A stretch of DNA of 64,000 nt from Bacteroidota bacterium (GTDB lineage Bacteria; Bacteroidota; Bacteroidia; UBA8524): positions 78,967-142,966 of the forward strand of contig WBUH01000013.1 of the NCBI GenBank assembly GCA_008933805.1. Direction: 5' to 3'. A program made the position numbers and the translations under genes. Below the pieces are notes generated by a model that saw only the letters and a list, made by a program, of their open reading frames with translations, was not told the DNA's origin and did no database searches. Position 1 is the stretch's first letter. Each line of letters starts with the position of its first letter. Below are positions 17,215 through 26,552 of this stretch, in pieces.

Positions 17215-18068
17215 TTCCAGTTTTTGGGATAAAGAAGTTCTGTTTCTGCTACGTGAATAGCGTTTATGCGGCTAACAATATTTGTAGGCAGCTCCGTATT
17301 TGAATAGGAAAGATTTTGTTGTAATTGTTCCAGCGTGTCAACGCCTATCAGCACATTGTCAATTTCGGGTTGAGCTAATGCGTATGACAGTGCTAATGCC
17401 TCCATACCCATACCGTTTTCAAACTCATTAACCGTTTGCATATACGGTTTTAATGGTGTCAAGTAGGCTGGATAATCGTTTAGGTTTTTAAAGAATAGTC
17501 CTTGCAAAAACACTGAACGTACTTGTATTTCTTTGCCCTTTTGCTTGGCTTGTTTTAGTAACGCACCACGTTGGCTGTAGTTATCCAATAAGTTAAAGGG
17601 CAGCTGAATTGCATCAACTTCGGGGGTATTAACAGCAATCTCAAATTCATTATTGCCGTAAACAGAAACCCCGATTTTGTTTATTAGACTTTGGTTTTTA
17701 AGCACCTGTAACTCCGTTAAGGTTTCAGGAAACTCCAGCATTTCATCAAAACGGTGGTAAAAATAAATATTTACCTGTTCTGCATTTAGTTGGTTAAGTG
17801 AGTGAGTAAGCTGGGCTTCAATACTTTTACCTTTTTCAGCCTTAAATTTGGTGTTTATCTCAAAGCGAGTTTTTGAAACGGAGAAAAACTCTCCAATCAA
17901 TTCTGAAGCATTACCATAAGCATCGGCCGTATCTAATATAGTTACGCCTGCTTTGGCAGCTTCTTCAAATATTTTGAACACTTGTTCTTTTGAGGGTTTG
18001 CCCGCAGAATTATTAATTCCGTAATCTAACCCAAACTGAACCGTGCCCAGTATTAGTTTATTGTTCAA
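17211..18068 (-). CDS. Aldo/keto reductase
   Basis: 285 aa TIM-barrel reductase. Visible are ILGTVQFGLDYGINN at the start, ILDTADAYGNASELIGEF (the catalytic Asp and Tyr of the AKR tetrad), FYHRFDEML and QLPFNLLDNYSQR. The C-terminal ALAQPEIDNVLIGVDTLEQL is the usual AKR NADPH region. Canonical AKRs have LLHRxD, where this protein has YFYHR. It lies between pseH and the SpsF fusion. AKR genes recur in pse and leg loci, but the reaction is not established from sequence, and a keto-sugar reductase role is inferred. Confidence 0.85.
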   Translation of the reverse strand: MNNKLILGTVQFGLDYGINNSAGKPSKEQVFKIFEEAAKAGVTILDTADAYGNASELIGEFFSVSKTRFEINTKFKAEKGKSIEAQLTHSLNQLNAEQVNIYFYHRFDEMLEFPETLTELQVLKNQSLINKIGVSVYGNNEFEIAVNTPEVDAIQLPFNLLDNYSQRGALLKQAKQKGKEIQVRSVFLQGLFFKNLNDYPAYLTPLKPYMQTVNEFENGMGMEALALSYALAQPEIDNVLIGVDTLEQLQQNLSYSNTELPTNIVSRINAIHVAETELLYPKNWK

Positions 18069-18591
18069 AATGGGGATTAAAGCAGCTAACTATTATCCTG
18101 TCTTCAAACTTGCCTTCAACCACATAATGGTTAAATAAGCGACCTTCAATTATCCAGCCTGCATTGGTATAGGCTTTGGTACTTCCTATGTTAGAAGCAT
18201 ACATACCGCCTGTAAGTTTCCGAATATTGTATTTCTCAAACGCAAGTCTGTTCCCAAGTTTAATGGCTTCAGTTGCATATCCCTTACCCCACTGCTCCCT
18301 GTCACCGATAACGGTAACCAAGTCTGAAAGACCGTGTTTCCAATCAATAGGACCTACTTTTAGGTTCCCTATATGTTTACCCGTTTCTTTCAAGCAAATA
18401 GCGTACATAAAATACGTTTTTGTTGCCCTGCCGTGTTCAAAGTACCTGATTACATCTTGTACAGTCAAAGCATGGCCATCTACCTCTAAAAACTTCGTAA
18501 CCTCGTCGTTTTTAAACCAATCTAAATAGCTTTCTTTTATATCTTCTGCTACTAACTCGCGTACAAATAAGTTTTTACTCTCCATTTTCAA
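18058..18591 (-). CDS. pseH: GNAT N-acetyltransferase, PseH-like
   Basis: 177 aa RimJ/RimL-type GNAT. The N-terminus is LFVRELVAEDIKESYLDWF and the acetyl-CoA loop is REQWGKGYATEAIKLGNRLA near residue 100, then KLTGGMYASNIGSTKAYTNAG. PseH acetylates the 4-amino group of UDP-4-amino-4,6-dideoxy-beta-L-AltNAc. The call rests on its place between pseC (17-bp overlap) and the AKR. Family membership alone would not distinguish it from other sugar GNATs. Direct donation of a group other than acetyl is possible in this locus. Confidence 0.82.
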   Translation of the reverse strand: MKMESKNLFVRELVAEDIKESYLDWFKNDEVTKFLEVDGHALTVQDVIRYFEHGRATKTYFMYAICLKETGKHIGNLKVGPIDWKHGLSDLVTVIGDREQWGKGYATEAIKLGNRLAFEKYNIRKLTGGMYASNIGSTKAYTNAGWIIEGRLFNHYVVEGKFEDRIIVSCFNPHFEQ

Positions 18592-19738
18592 GAAAATTAA
18601 GTACTGACTTGATTACAAACTCTTGTTCATCATTGGTTAAGGTTGGAAACATAGGTAAACTAAGGCATTGCGAGTAATATTTCTCAGCCTCAGGCATATC
18701 TCCCTTCTTCCATCCAAACGTTTGATAATAAGGCATGGTATGCACGGGTATATAATGTACCTGTGCAAAAATATTGTTTTTGCGTAGATGATTATACAAA
18801 CCAGCTCTATCTTCTACTTGGATAACATATAAATGATAAGCGTGGCCTTTAACAACACCAGATTGCGAAAGTATTTTTGAATCGCCTTTAAAAGCAGCCT
18901 CATACTTAGCAGCAATTTCCCTTCTTCTTTCTAAACCCCAATCAGCACGGCTTAATTGGGTAATACCCAAGGCTGCCTGAAAATCGGTTAGACGATAGTT
19001 GTATCCCAGCTCTTGCATTTCATAGTACCACCCGCCATGATTTTCTTGCATCACTGCCGGGTCTTTGGTAATACCATGTGTACGCAATACCATTAGTTTT
19101 TTGTACAACTCTTCGCTGTTGGTAGTTATCATTCCGCCTTCTCCGGTTGCTATGTGCTTAACCGGATGAAAAGAGAACACCGATACCTCAGCAAAGTTTC
19201 CGTTTCCGCAAAATTGTTTTTGGCCTTTTGAGTCAGTGAAATATCCACCCGGGGCATGACAAGCATCCTCAATTATCCAAAGTCCGTGTTCATCGGCCAA
19301 TTTACGGTAGGCTTCCAAATCAACTGCAAAACCGGCAAGATCAACAGGTATTATTCCGCTAAAAAATCCTTTTGGTTTAGATTTTATCAGCTCCTCAACT
19401 TTATTGATATCTAAACAATACGTTTCAGGATCAATATCAGCAAAATATACATTACCGCCACAATACCTGATGCAATTTGCTGAAGCGGCAAAGGTGATTG
19501 AAGTAGTAATTACATTACTGCCTTCTTTTACTCCCAAAGCCATTGCACAAATGTGCAATGCCGCAGTAGCATTTGAAATTGCTATCGCATACTTGCTGCC
19601 CACGTATTGGGCAAACTTTTCTTCAAAACGTGCGATGTTAGGTCCCTGAGTAAGGAAATCCGATTTCAGCACTTCAATAACAGCAGCAATATCTTCGTCT
19701 GTTATATTTTGCTTGCCGTAGGGTATGGGCTTTTGCAT
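18575..19738 (-). CDS. pseC: UDP-4-amino-4,6-dideoxy-N-acetyl-beta-L-altrosamine transaminase
   Basis: 387 aa DegT/DnrJ/EryC1 aminotransferase of normal length. Starts PIPYGKQNITDEDIAAVIEV as PseC does. PLP contacts include AISNATAALHICAMALG, IEDACHAPGGYF and the Schiff-base Lys in FSFHPVKHIATGEGGMI. GYNYRLTDFQAALGITQL is the dimer-contact segment. It uses glutamate to aminate the PseB 4-keto product. It lies 12 bp downstream of pseB. Confidence 0.93.
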   Translation of the reverse strand: MQKPIPYGKQNITDEDIAAVIEVLKSDFLTQGPNIARFEEKFAQYVGSKYAIAISNATAALHICAMALGVKEGSNVITTSITFAASANCIRYCGGNVYFADIDPETYCLDINKVEELIKSKPKGFFSGIIPVDLAGFAVDLEAYRKLADEHGLWIIEDACHAPGGYFTDSKGQKQFCGNGNFAEVSVFSFHPVKHIATGEGGMITTNSEELYKKLMVLRTHGITKDPAVMQENHGGWYYEMQELGYNYRLTDFQAALGITQLSRADWGLERRREIAAKYEAAFKGDSKILSQSGVVKGHAYHLYVIQVEDRAGLYNHLRKNNIFAQVHYIPVHTMPYYQTFGWKKGDMPEAEKYYSQCLSLPMFPTLTNDEQEFVIKSVLNFLENGE

Positions 19739-19750
19739 AGTAGGCGATTA

Positions 19751-20764
19751 TTAAACATTAAACGTTGAGTCAACGTGTTCTTTTATAAGCTGGCGTAACG
19801 ATTCAACAGTTTCCCATTCGGTATTCTCCTCAGAATTGTATCTAAAACCGGGAGTAACTTTGACCGCCTTATGATAGGTTAAGAACTCATCTAAACTCCA
19901 CGAATGGGTGGCGGGTAGAATTGCATAGTACTTACCTAAATCATAGGTATAGAATGAATCAGAAGAAGTAATCATTTCTTCGTGAACCTTCTCTCCGGGT
20001 CTGATACCCACAATGGGCTTTTCACATTCGGGGCCTATTGCTTCCGCGATATCTAAAATACGATAAGACGGGATTTTAGGCACAAAAATCTCACCACCCC
20101 AAGCATGGTCTAAGGCATGCATTACCATATCTACACCGCCTTGAAGACTAATGTTAAAACGGGTCATGTTTGGGTCGGTAATAGGCAATTTACCTTCTTT
20201 CTTTTTCTTGATAAAGAAAGGAATTACGGAGCCATTTGATCCCATTACGTTGCCATAACGCACCACAGAAAACTTTATTGGGTTAGCTCCCCTTATATTA
20301 TTAGCTGCCACAAACAACTTATCCGAAGCAAGCTTTGTTGCTCCATACAAGTTAATAGGTGCCGCGGCTTTGTCGGTTGATAATGCTACCACTCGTTCTA
20401 CTTGTGTATCAATGGCTGCATTAATCACGTTTTCTGCACCCATGATATTAGTCTTCACACACTCCATAGGGTTGTACTCAGCAATGGGAACATGTTTCAT
20501 GGCCGCTGCATGTATCACATAATCAATGCCTTTAAATGCTCTTTTCAAGCGCTCATAATCCCTAACATCACCAATAAAAAAACGGATTTGCGGGTATAAA
20601 TGGCCGGGATACTGCTGAGCCATCTCAAATTGTTTTTGTTCGTCTCTTGAAAAGATTACCAGCCTTTTAACTCCTTCACACTTGTTCAAGATGTGGCTGG
20701 TTAGGGCTTTACCTAATGAACCGGTACCACCGGTAATTAATATTGATTTATTTTTAAAATCCAT
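19751..20764 (-). CDS. pseB: UDP-N-acetylglucosamine 4,6-dehydratase (inverting)
   Basis: 337 aa extended SDR. ITGGTGSLGKALTSHIL binds NADP. HAAAMKHVPIAEYNPMECVK is the signature of FlaA1/PseB-type short dehydratases, and YGATKLASDKLF gives the YxxxK-type pair. It commits UDP-GlcNAc to UDP-2-acetamido-2,6-dideoxy-beta-L-arabino-4-hexulose. It is followed by pseC, pseH, AKR, SpsF fusion, pseG and pseI in biosynthetic order. The length excludes the membrane-anchored long PglF/WbpM type. Confidence 0.94.
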   Translation of the reverse strand: MDFKNKSILITGGTGSLGKALTSHILNKCEGVKRLVIFSRDEQKQFEMAQQYPGHLYPQIRFFIGDVRDYERLKRAFKGIDYVIHAAAMKHVPIAEYNPMECVKTNIMGAENVINAAIDTQVERVVALSTDKAAAPINLYGATKLASDKLFVAANNIRGANPIKFSVVRYGNVMGSNGSVIPFFIKKKKEGKLPITDPNMTRFNISLQGGVDMVMHALDHAWGGEIFVPKIPSYRILDIAEAIGPECEKPIVGIRPGEKVHEEMITSSDSFYTYDLGKYYAILPATHSWSLDEFLTYHKAVKVTPGFRYNSEENTEWETVESLRQLIKEHVDSTFNV

Positions 20765-20774
20765 TATAACAGTT

Positions 20775-22229
20775 TTATAGGCGTTTTGATTTTATGTAAT
20801 TTTTTAACGTGTCAATACTTGCCATACGGGTTACTACCAACAAACCTGCAAATGCCGCTACTAAAGCTAACCCAAAACCTAATTGTAAATAGCTGTTGGG
20901 TTGATAATTGGCAAACAATACCGATACGGCAACTAATACCAGACCCAATAAACCACTTTTAATGATTAGTGGCACGTTGGGATTGAAATTAAACATTTTG
21001 CGGGATATAAATACTGAGAACAACATGATGATGATATTCTCAATAAACTTGGCTAAGATTAATGCATAATAACCCCATTGCTCAATGAATAACAATGCTA
21101 TTGCAAGGTTAGAGACAAATCTGGTTACTGCAATTACGCTCACCCATGCAGTCTTTTTACTATAATACATCTCGTTCGAGTACATCACAGTAAGCACTGT
21201 TGGCAAAAAACTAATGGCCATAAAAGGTATAAGTTCAGCTGCGGGGTGGTATCTTTCAGGGGTTATTAAATGGATTAAGGATGGCGTTAATGCTGATGCT
21301 GCAACAAACATAAAGATGGCCACTAACCATATTTTTTTGCAAGCATCTTCCAATTTTTTATAGCCTTCCGGCTCGTCTTTTTTGCGGGCTTCAAAATAGA
21401 TGGGCGAAAAGGCTGTGTTAAAAGCCTCGCTTATAAGGTATAACGGCGTGATAAAACGCATCGCCAATGAATATAAACCTACCGCTGCTAATGATGAAAA
21501 ACCTGATAGTAAAGACCTTGAAAGTAAATTACCAAAAGGAGTAACAAAATGCGAAGGCAATATATTTAATGCGTATTTGAACGATGGAGTAAGTAATTTG
21601 AAAGAGAAATTACCCCCCATATCTTTCCGCAAATAAAATTGTGCCTGAATAAAGAAAATAGTTGACCCCATAAGACTGGCACCAACAATTCCTAATGCGC
21701 CTAAATCAAATCCAACAACTAAAACGATTGCCGTTATAATACCAACTAAAGAAGTTACTATACTTAGTTTGGCAGAGTATGCAGATTGTTTGCGGGCTTG
21801 TAATAATCTCTTTTGTATTTCAGAGTTTGCTGAAAATATATCAGCTAGTAATACAACACCCACAAAAGGCCACAAAGGAAGGCCGGGAACTAATTTATGC
21901 AGGAAAAAATACGAAACAATATAAATTAGGGCTGCCATCCCCACACTTATAGCCAGTAACGACCAATAGATTGTTGTTATATAGTCCCGTAACTCCGGAC
22001 CTTCTTTATGCTCATAGTAAAAACGAGACACCGAACCGGGGAGTGCTAAACGCATTAAGATAAGTGAAAATGCGCCAAAAGCGGTTGCCAACTCTACTAT
22101 ACCATAGTCCTCAGGGGTAAGGTACATTGTGTACAGCGGAATTAGAAAAAAACCAATTACTTGTGGCAAAAACTTACCAATGCCATAGTTAAGGGTTGCC
22201 CCGCCTATTTCTTTAAGCTTGCTGCTCAA
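20775..22229 (-). CDS. Wzx-type lipid-linked oligosaccharide flippase
   Basis: 484 aa with about 12-14 hydrophobic segments spread over the length, for example IGFFLIPLYTMYLTPEDYGI near the N-terminus and YLQLGFGLALVAAFAGLLVV near the C-terminus. The YLTPEDYGIVELATAFG region is typical of MOP-superfamily polysaccharide flippases (RfbX/Wzx). It should move the undecaprenyl-PP-linked repeat unit across the inner membrane. It shares four bases (ATGA) with the cytidylyltransferase gene and sits 10 bp from pseB. Substrate specificity cannot be read. Confidence 0.88.
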   Translation of the reverse strand: MSSKLKEIGGATLNYGIGKFLPQVIGFFLIPLYTMYLTPEDYGIVELATAFGAFSLILMRLALPGSVSRFYYEHKEGPELRDYITTIYWSLLAISVGMAALIYIVSYFFLHKLVPGLPLWPFVGVVLLADIFSANSEIQKRLLQARKQSAYSAKLSIVTSLVGIITAIVLVVGFDLGALGIVGASLMGSTIFFIQAQFYLRKDMGGNFSFKLLTPSFKYALNILPSHFVTPFGNLLSRSLLSGFSSLAAVGLYSLAMRFITPLYLISEAFNTAFSPIYFEARKKDEPEGYKKLEDACKKIWLVAIFMFVAASALTPSLIHLITPERYHPAAELIPFMAISFLPTVLTVMYSNEMYYSKKTAWVSVIAVTRFVSNLAIALLFIEQWGYYALILAKFIENIIIMLFSVFISRKMFNFNPNVPLIIKSGLLGLVLVAVSVLFANYQPNSYLQLGFGLALVAAFAGLLVVTRMASIDTLKNYIKSKRL

Positions 22230-22948
22230 GTAATGTTATTGGCTTTTTTATATAAATATTCGGCAAACTCAAAGTCCATCATACTGTTTATATCCGCTGA
22301 GGTTTCAGCTGGCATTACGTATGCTAGGCTTTTTTTACCTATCACGTCGGGGCGGGTTTCTAAATCCTTGCGCCATGTAACATATACCGCGCAATTCCGC
22401 ACGTAAACATCGGGCAACTCATGGGCAGCAAACCTACCTTTTTCTTCTTCGATATAGGGCATTAACTCTTCGCCCTTCAACACCTTCAATTTCACAGGGT
22501 GCACCATGTGGTCAATCTTCACTACGCTTACTGAAGAATCGGCATCGGGGTTATTGGCCAATAACTCAATGGTATTGTCAATATCTTCAACGTAACGTAG
22601 CGGTGAACTGGGTTGCAGTATCACTACCATATCATAGGTGTACCCTTTTTGAGGCTCAAGTACCGATAATGTGTGCCTCACAAACTCAATAGCAGGTGAG
22701 GTATCGGTTGAAAATTCTTCGGGTCTTTTCAAGCTGATAACCCCTTCATAGTTTCGACCGATATTGAGTACTTCCTCGCTATCAGAGCTTAGCACTACAT
22801 CAGTTATCTGTTTTGACTGTAAACCGTGTTTAATGGTAATATCCGTTAGCGTAGTACCCGCAAACGGACGGAAATTTTTTTGCAACACCCTTTTAGAGCC
22901 TTCGCGCGCAGGAATAATTGCTAATATTTTATACTTGTTGTGACTCAA
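22226..22948 (-). CDS. neuA: NeuA/PseF-type CMP-nonulosonate cytidylyltransferase
   Basis: 240 aa. The nucleotide loop is AIIPAREGSKRVLQKNFRPF near residue 10 (PARxGSKR), with VVLSSDSEEVL, VILQPSSPLRYVEDID and a C-terminal TSADINSMMDFEFAEYLY that includes the catalytic acidic pair. It makes CMP-activated nonulosonic acid from CTP. A second cytidylyltransferase of the SpsF type is fused at 15121-17214, so each nonulosonic branch can have its own. This one is nearer neuB/neuC and I assign it to sialic acid, though PseF identity is also possible. Confidence 0.85.
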   Translation of the reverse strand: MSHNKYKILAIIPAREGSKRVLQKNFRPFAGTTLTDITIKHGLQSKQITDVVLSSDSEEVLNIGRNYEGVISLKRPEEFSTDTSPAIEFVRHTLSVLEPQKGYTYDMVVILQPSSPLRYVEDIDNTIELLANNPDADSSVSVVKIDHMVHPVKLKVLKGEELMPYIEEEKGRFAAHELPDVYVRNCAVYVTWRKDLETRPDVIGKKSLAYVMPAETSADINSMMDFEFAEYLYKKANNIT

Positions 22949-23933
22949 GTTGAAGTGCTTTTTTTAATTTTTCCAGCAAAAACAATTCAGTTTTTGCAAA
23001 GGATTCGTAAGTATTACCACCAATGTGAGGTGTGATAATCAAGTTGCTGTTTTGCTTTGCATAAGCTACCAGCGTGTTATCAGCTGTATTGTATTCGTCT
23101 TCTATCACATCCAATGCGGCACCGGCTATGGTTTTGCCGCTCAATGCCGCAACTAAATCTACACTGTTTATTACGCCACCTCTTGCTGTATTTATCAATA
23201 CAGCGGTCGGTTTCATTTTTTGCAGCAAAGAAGCGTTTACTAAATGATGTGTACTATCGTTATAGGCAACGTGAACGCTTACTATATCTGATATTGCAAA
23301 CAGTTCATCAATAGAATCAACTTTATTGCAAATAGAAGTATCAAAGTCTTTTACATCATAGCCATATACTTCGGCACCAAAGGCTTTGAAAAAGCCTGCC
23401 GTAATAGTGCCTAGACGACCTACCCCTAATATCCCTACCTTTTTCCCGAATATTTCGTGGCCTTTAAATAAATCACGATCCCAAACACCTTCTTTTACTG
23501 AAGAAACTGCATGGGAAACATGACGGAGCAGCGAAAGTGTAAGTCCGATTGTATGTTCGGCGGTGGCACGAACGGTTTTTAAAAATTCGGTCTCACCACG
23601 AAGGGCTAGCACTTTTATACCCCTTTTCTCACAAGCGGCTAAATCTATATGGTCAAGCCCTGTAACAGGACAAAGTATATATCGACAACGAAATTGAGGC
23701 GGAAAATCCTTTTCCTCAATTTTGAATTTCAGCCTAAACCAAAACACATCATAAGCAGCCAGCGCATCGGTAAGGTTCTCTTTCTCAATATCACGCAAAG
23801 TAACATTACCTAGCTGCTCCAAACCTTTCACGGCTTCGGGGCTAAAGTTCAGGGTTTCTGCGATCAGTATGTTAAGCTTTTGCGCCAAGCGAAATGTATT
23901 CGGTTGAGTTGTTTTTCCCCCCGGGTGCATCAT
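22929..23933 (-). CDS. D-isomer-specific 2-hydroxyacid dehydrogenase family
   Basis: 334 aa from ATG 23933. The protein resembles SerA/PdxB-type dehydrogenases: NAD loop VGILGVGRLGTITAGFFKAFG, NTARGGVINSVDLVAAL with the catalytic Arg, and DVIEDEY and TPHIGGNTYESF with the catalytic Glu and His. The N-terminal ~18 residues from ATG overlap the deacetylase by 62 bp and look unconserved. A TTG at 23888 gives a start directly before QKLNILIAETLNF and only a 17-bp overlap, and I prefer it. Role in the sugar locus is unknown. Supplying glycerate- or hydroxyacid-type acyl precursors is one idea. Confidence 0.85.
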   Translation of the reverse strand: MMHPGGKTTQPNTFRLAQKLNILIAETLNFSPEAVKGLEQLGNVTLRDIEKENLTDALAAYDVFWFRLKFKIEEKDFPPQFRCRYILCPVTGLDHIDLAACEKRGIKVLALRGETEFLKTVRATAEHTIGLTLSLLRHVSHAVSSVKEGVWDRDLFKGHEIFGKKVGILGVGRLGTITAGFFKAFGAEVYGYDVKDFDTSICNKVDSIDELFAISDIVSVHVAYNDSTHHLVNASLLQKMKPTAVLINTARGGVINSVDLVAALSGKTIAGAALDVIEDEYNTADNTLVAYAKQNSNLIITPHIGGNTYESFAKTELFLLEKLKKALQLESQQV

Positions 23934-24816
23934 TGGTGTCTACACGGTGTAAAAACAACGGATTATTTAGGTTTTCAGCGGTGTTTACTCCTCGCCACAT
24001 GGTTAGAGCAAATTTCACATTCGTTTCCTCAAAGGCCGGAGCGAGGTCGGTATTCACCGCATCCTTACCACCGTATGGGTATGAAAACGATATTACAGGT
24101 TTACCCGTAACATTTTCTAAATAGTTTATTGATTGTTGAATATCGGTTTTTGCAACTTCAAAAGACTTTGTAGCCAATGGAATGTGTGCACAACCGTGCG
24201 AACCTAAAACACCAGCATTGGCAAGCGTTATCAGGTCTGTTTCGTTCATGTATAATTGGTTGGCAAAGTCGGTTTCGTTGCTCACCAAACGACTAAAGAA
24301 AAAGTTAGTGGCTTCTTCTTTTTGTTCTTCGGTCAACACAAAGTTCAAGAAGTACTTCACTTTGCGAGCCGTATCATCATCGTAGCGGTATTGGTTGGCA
24401 AGGGCTGCCATATCAAATTTTACATTTGATACATTGTATTTTTCATCCAACAAGCTAAACAAATCACTATCTGTCATTTGTGTACGCACATAATGCAATT
24501 TATGTACGTTAAGTACCTTACGGTTTTGTACAGCGTCAGTGGGGACGTATAAGATTGAAGGGATGCCTTTTTCTTTCAAAAACTCAAAAGCAGCCATTTG
24601 TTCCTTCAATCCATCGTCAATGGTAATCAGACAAAAGTCTTTATCAGGATAGTTTTTTGTTGAAACGGCTTCTGCCAACTTCTCCTGTGATATAAACTCG
24701 TAATATTTAGCCAATTCATCTACCTGCCTGTTTAAAGCAGCCCTACTTACAGGATAAATACCTGAAGCATAGGTTTCCTCACGGAAGTAATGAAAGTTAA
24801 CTATTAGTAGCCTCAA
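23872..24816 (-). CDS. Polysaccharide deacetylase (NodB-like) family protein
   Basis: 314 aa. A carbohydrate-esterase-4-like fold is suggested by DFCLITIDDGLKEQMAAFEF near residue 77 (motif 1 TxDDG), GSHGCAHIPLATKS (motif 2 HxxxH region, reduced to SHGCAH) and VISFSYPYGGKD (motif 3). Such enzymes remove N- or O-acetyl groups from sugars with a divalent metal. No signal peptide is seen, so action on cytoplasmic intermediates is likely. It lies 5 bp from a formyltransferase gene, a second deacetylase-formyltransferase pairing in this locus. Confidence 0.82.
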   Translation of the reverse strand: MRLLIVNFHYFREETYASGIYPVSRAALNRQVDELAKYYEFISQEKLAEAVSTKNYPDKDFCLITIDDGLKEQMAAFEFLKEKGIPSILYVPTDAVQNRKVLNVHKLHYVRTQMTDSDLFSLLDEKYNVSNVKFDMAALANQYRYDDDTARKVKYFLNFVLTEEQKEEATNFFFSRLVSNETDFANQLYMNETDLITLANAGVLGSHGCAHIPLATKSFEVAKTDIQQSINYLENVTGKPVISFSYPYGGKDAVNTDLAPAFEETNVKFALTMWRGVNTAENLNNPLFLHRVDTNDAPGGKNNSTEYISLGAKA

Positions 24817-24821
24817 ACCGT

Positions 24822-25808
24822 TTATTTTTTGGGGACTCGGGTTCGTGTTTGCACCAAATCTTCGTTGGTTGTATATAATATGTCACCCACTTTAATTTGG
24901 CCTTTTATGTCGTTACCTTCAATATCTGTTACAGAACATACTATTAACTCACCCCCGTTTGCAGATATTGTTATCCAATTTTTGTTCTTGCGGTGAACGA
25001 TACCACGTTGAAACGGGTGCGTGTATCCATCAGTAGCCTGTGAATAAGCCTCTTTTAGAATAATCACTTTATCATTCCACCGTGTTCTAGCCCCTGCGTA
25101 GGGATCGTCGAAAGCACACACAAAACGTTCAATTTCTTGCGCACTCCAATCCCAATTTACCCATCCGTTAATGCGTGCATCTAAACGAGGCCAGTATGAA
25201 GAAAGATACTCGGGGATAATAGCATCATTTATCTCTAATCCCTCGGCTTTAATCTTATTAAAGAATGTTCCTAAAAAAGCAACATTTTCAGTGGCATATT
25301 GCTTCATATAATCGGCAGGTTTACGGTTGGCTGTAGACCAAATAAACTCTTCATAGCCCACTATAACACCACGGTCTATTTTATCTGTAAGTTGATGCAG
25401 AAGACACATACCTGTGCGGTGTCCCATAAATATCAACCAAGAATAAATCGTGCCTCCCCTATCTTTTGGAAGCTTCGTACCGTGTAGATTTAAAATGTTT
25501 CCTTTAAGTACGTCTTTAATATACTCTTTGGTAAATATCCAAGGTGCCCCTACTGAAATTGCTACTGAACTATTCATATCACCCAAAGCTTTAACTACTT
25601 CGGGTGTTGTAATATCATCACTAATTATACTCTCGGCCTTTGCAGCTAAAACAGCATCATTAAAGCTTTGTCCATTTTCTGTAACACGGTTGGCTTGTGA
25701 AGTGTTTGAAACAATTAGCGTCTCAAACCCAACTTCGGCAGCAAGGGCGGCAGCTCCAGCTGTAATATCATTAAACCCAAAAAATATAACTTTACTTATT
25801 GCTGCCAT
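24822..25808 (-). CDS. Formyltransferase family protein (Fmt-like, sugar-directed)
   Basis: 328 aa. The catalytic region is canonical: GNILNLHGTKLPKDRGGTIY (NxH) and TDKIDRGVIVGYEEF, with a C-terminal OB-like part (FQRGIVHRKNKNWITISANG) as in ArnA/Fmt-type enzymes. Position 4 bp from a FemAB-like gene and between neuC and the deacetylase argues for a nucleotide-sugar substrate instead of Met-tRNA. Unlike the formyltransferase at 12395-13081, this one keeps the catalytic Asn, so the two belong to different subgroups and probably modify different sites. Confidence 0.82.
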   Translation of the reverse strand: MAAISKVIFFGFNDITAGAAALAAEVGFETLIVSNTSQANRVTENGQSFNDAVLAAKAESIISDDITTPEVVKALGDMNSSVAISVGAPWIFTKEYIKDVLKGNILNLHGTKLPKDRGGTIYSWLIFMGHRTGMCLLHQLTDKIDRGVIVGYEEFIWSTANRKPADYMKQYATENVAFLGTFFNKIKAEGLEINDAIIPEYLSSYWPRLDARINGWVNWDWSAQEIERFVCAFDDPYAGARTRWNDKVIILKEAYSQATDGYTHPFQRGIVHRKNKNWITISANGGELIVCSVTDIEGNDIKGQIKVGDILYTTNEDLVQTRTRVPKK

Positions 25809-25811
25809 TAT

Positions 25812-26552
25812 CTAGGTTAAATCGTAACCATTTTCGCGAATAAGGTGTTCCTTTTCGTTAAAGGTTTGTGAGGTGTAACGTCCAATCTTGACCGGGATAA
25901 TTTCAATCCCAAAAGATTGTTTAAATTGAGTAATCCCTGCTTTTGAAGGGTCGTTCAAATCAACTCCGCCCAAATCAAGGGTTGCAAATCCGTTTTCGAT
26001 ACCGTATTTACAAAATTCAAATATGATACGCTTGGTACTTGCACCGCTGAGTGCGTTTGAAATTTCAGTTTGGTCGTTAGAACGTTTAGTAGAATATATT
26101 CTGCCCAACCGAAGTTTGTTTCCTGTAGTATAAGCGGTTACTCCGGCTATGAAATGCCCGTTAAACGCTGCAGAAAAAACAATACTATTTTTCAATTCCG
26201 ACTCAGGCACCGGATACCATCCCCGCTCGTTTTCACACCGTTTGTAGAACTGAAAATAGGAATCAAAATCATCAATAGCATGTGTAAACGACAACTCTTC
26301 AGTTGTCTCCGTTCCCCTCACATGTTGGCGATTTTTTTTGTTGAAGTTAGCAAACACATGATCCAGACCTTTTGTAAGGTCTATTATTCCTGCATTTTTA
26401 TCAATCGTGTTATATTCCGGGTCTTCAAATCCTCCATAAGAGATTACAAACGAATAATCATAGTCGGCCTTTAGCGAGGCTGTAAACTCAGGAGTAACTG
26501 AGTTTGCCAACACACGATGATATTTAAGCCCTAAAATTTCTGCTGTCAGCAT
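25812..26552 (-). CDS. FemAB/GNAT-like acyltransferase
   Basis: 246 aa. The pattern NFNKKNRQHVRGTETTEELSF followed by FYKRCENERGWYPVPESELK, FNGHFIAGVTAYTTGNKLRL and a late FATLDLGGVDLNDPSKAGIT matches the tandem GNAT-like fold of FemAB and related (Acetyltransf_6) proteins. Some FemAB relatives transfer aminoacyl groups and others act in exopolysaccharide loci. It shares one base with neuC. The C-terminal QFKQSFG is typical of the family. I infer N-acylation of an amino sugar; donor unknown. Confidence 0.72.
   Translation of the reverse strand: MLTAEILGLKYHRVLANSVTPEFTASLKADYDYSFVISYGGFEDPEYNTIDKNAGIIDLTKGLDHVFANFNKKNRQHVRGTETTEELSFTHAIDDFDSYFQFYKRCENERGWYPVPESELKNSIVFSAAFNGHFIAGVTAYTTGNKLRLGRIYSTKRSNDQTEISNALSGASTKRIIFEFCKYGIENGFATLDLGGVDLNDPSKAGITQFKQSFGIEIIPVKIGRYTSQTFNEKEHLIRENGYDLT

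Noticed and set aside
20775..22229. Wzy polymerase
   Set aside because: The conserved N-terminus and even spread of hydrophobic segments fit a MOP flippase; no large periplasmic loop of the Wzy type is evident.
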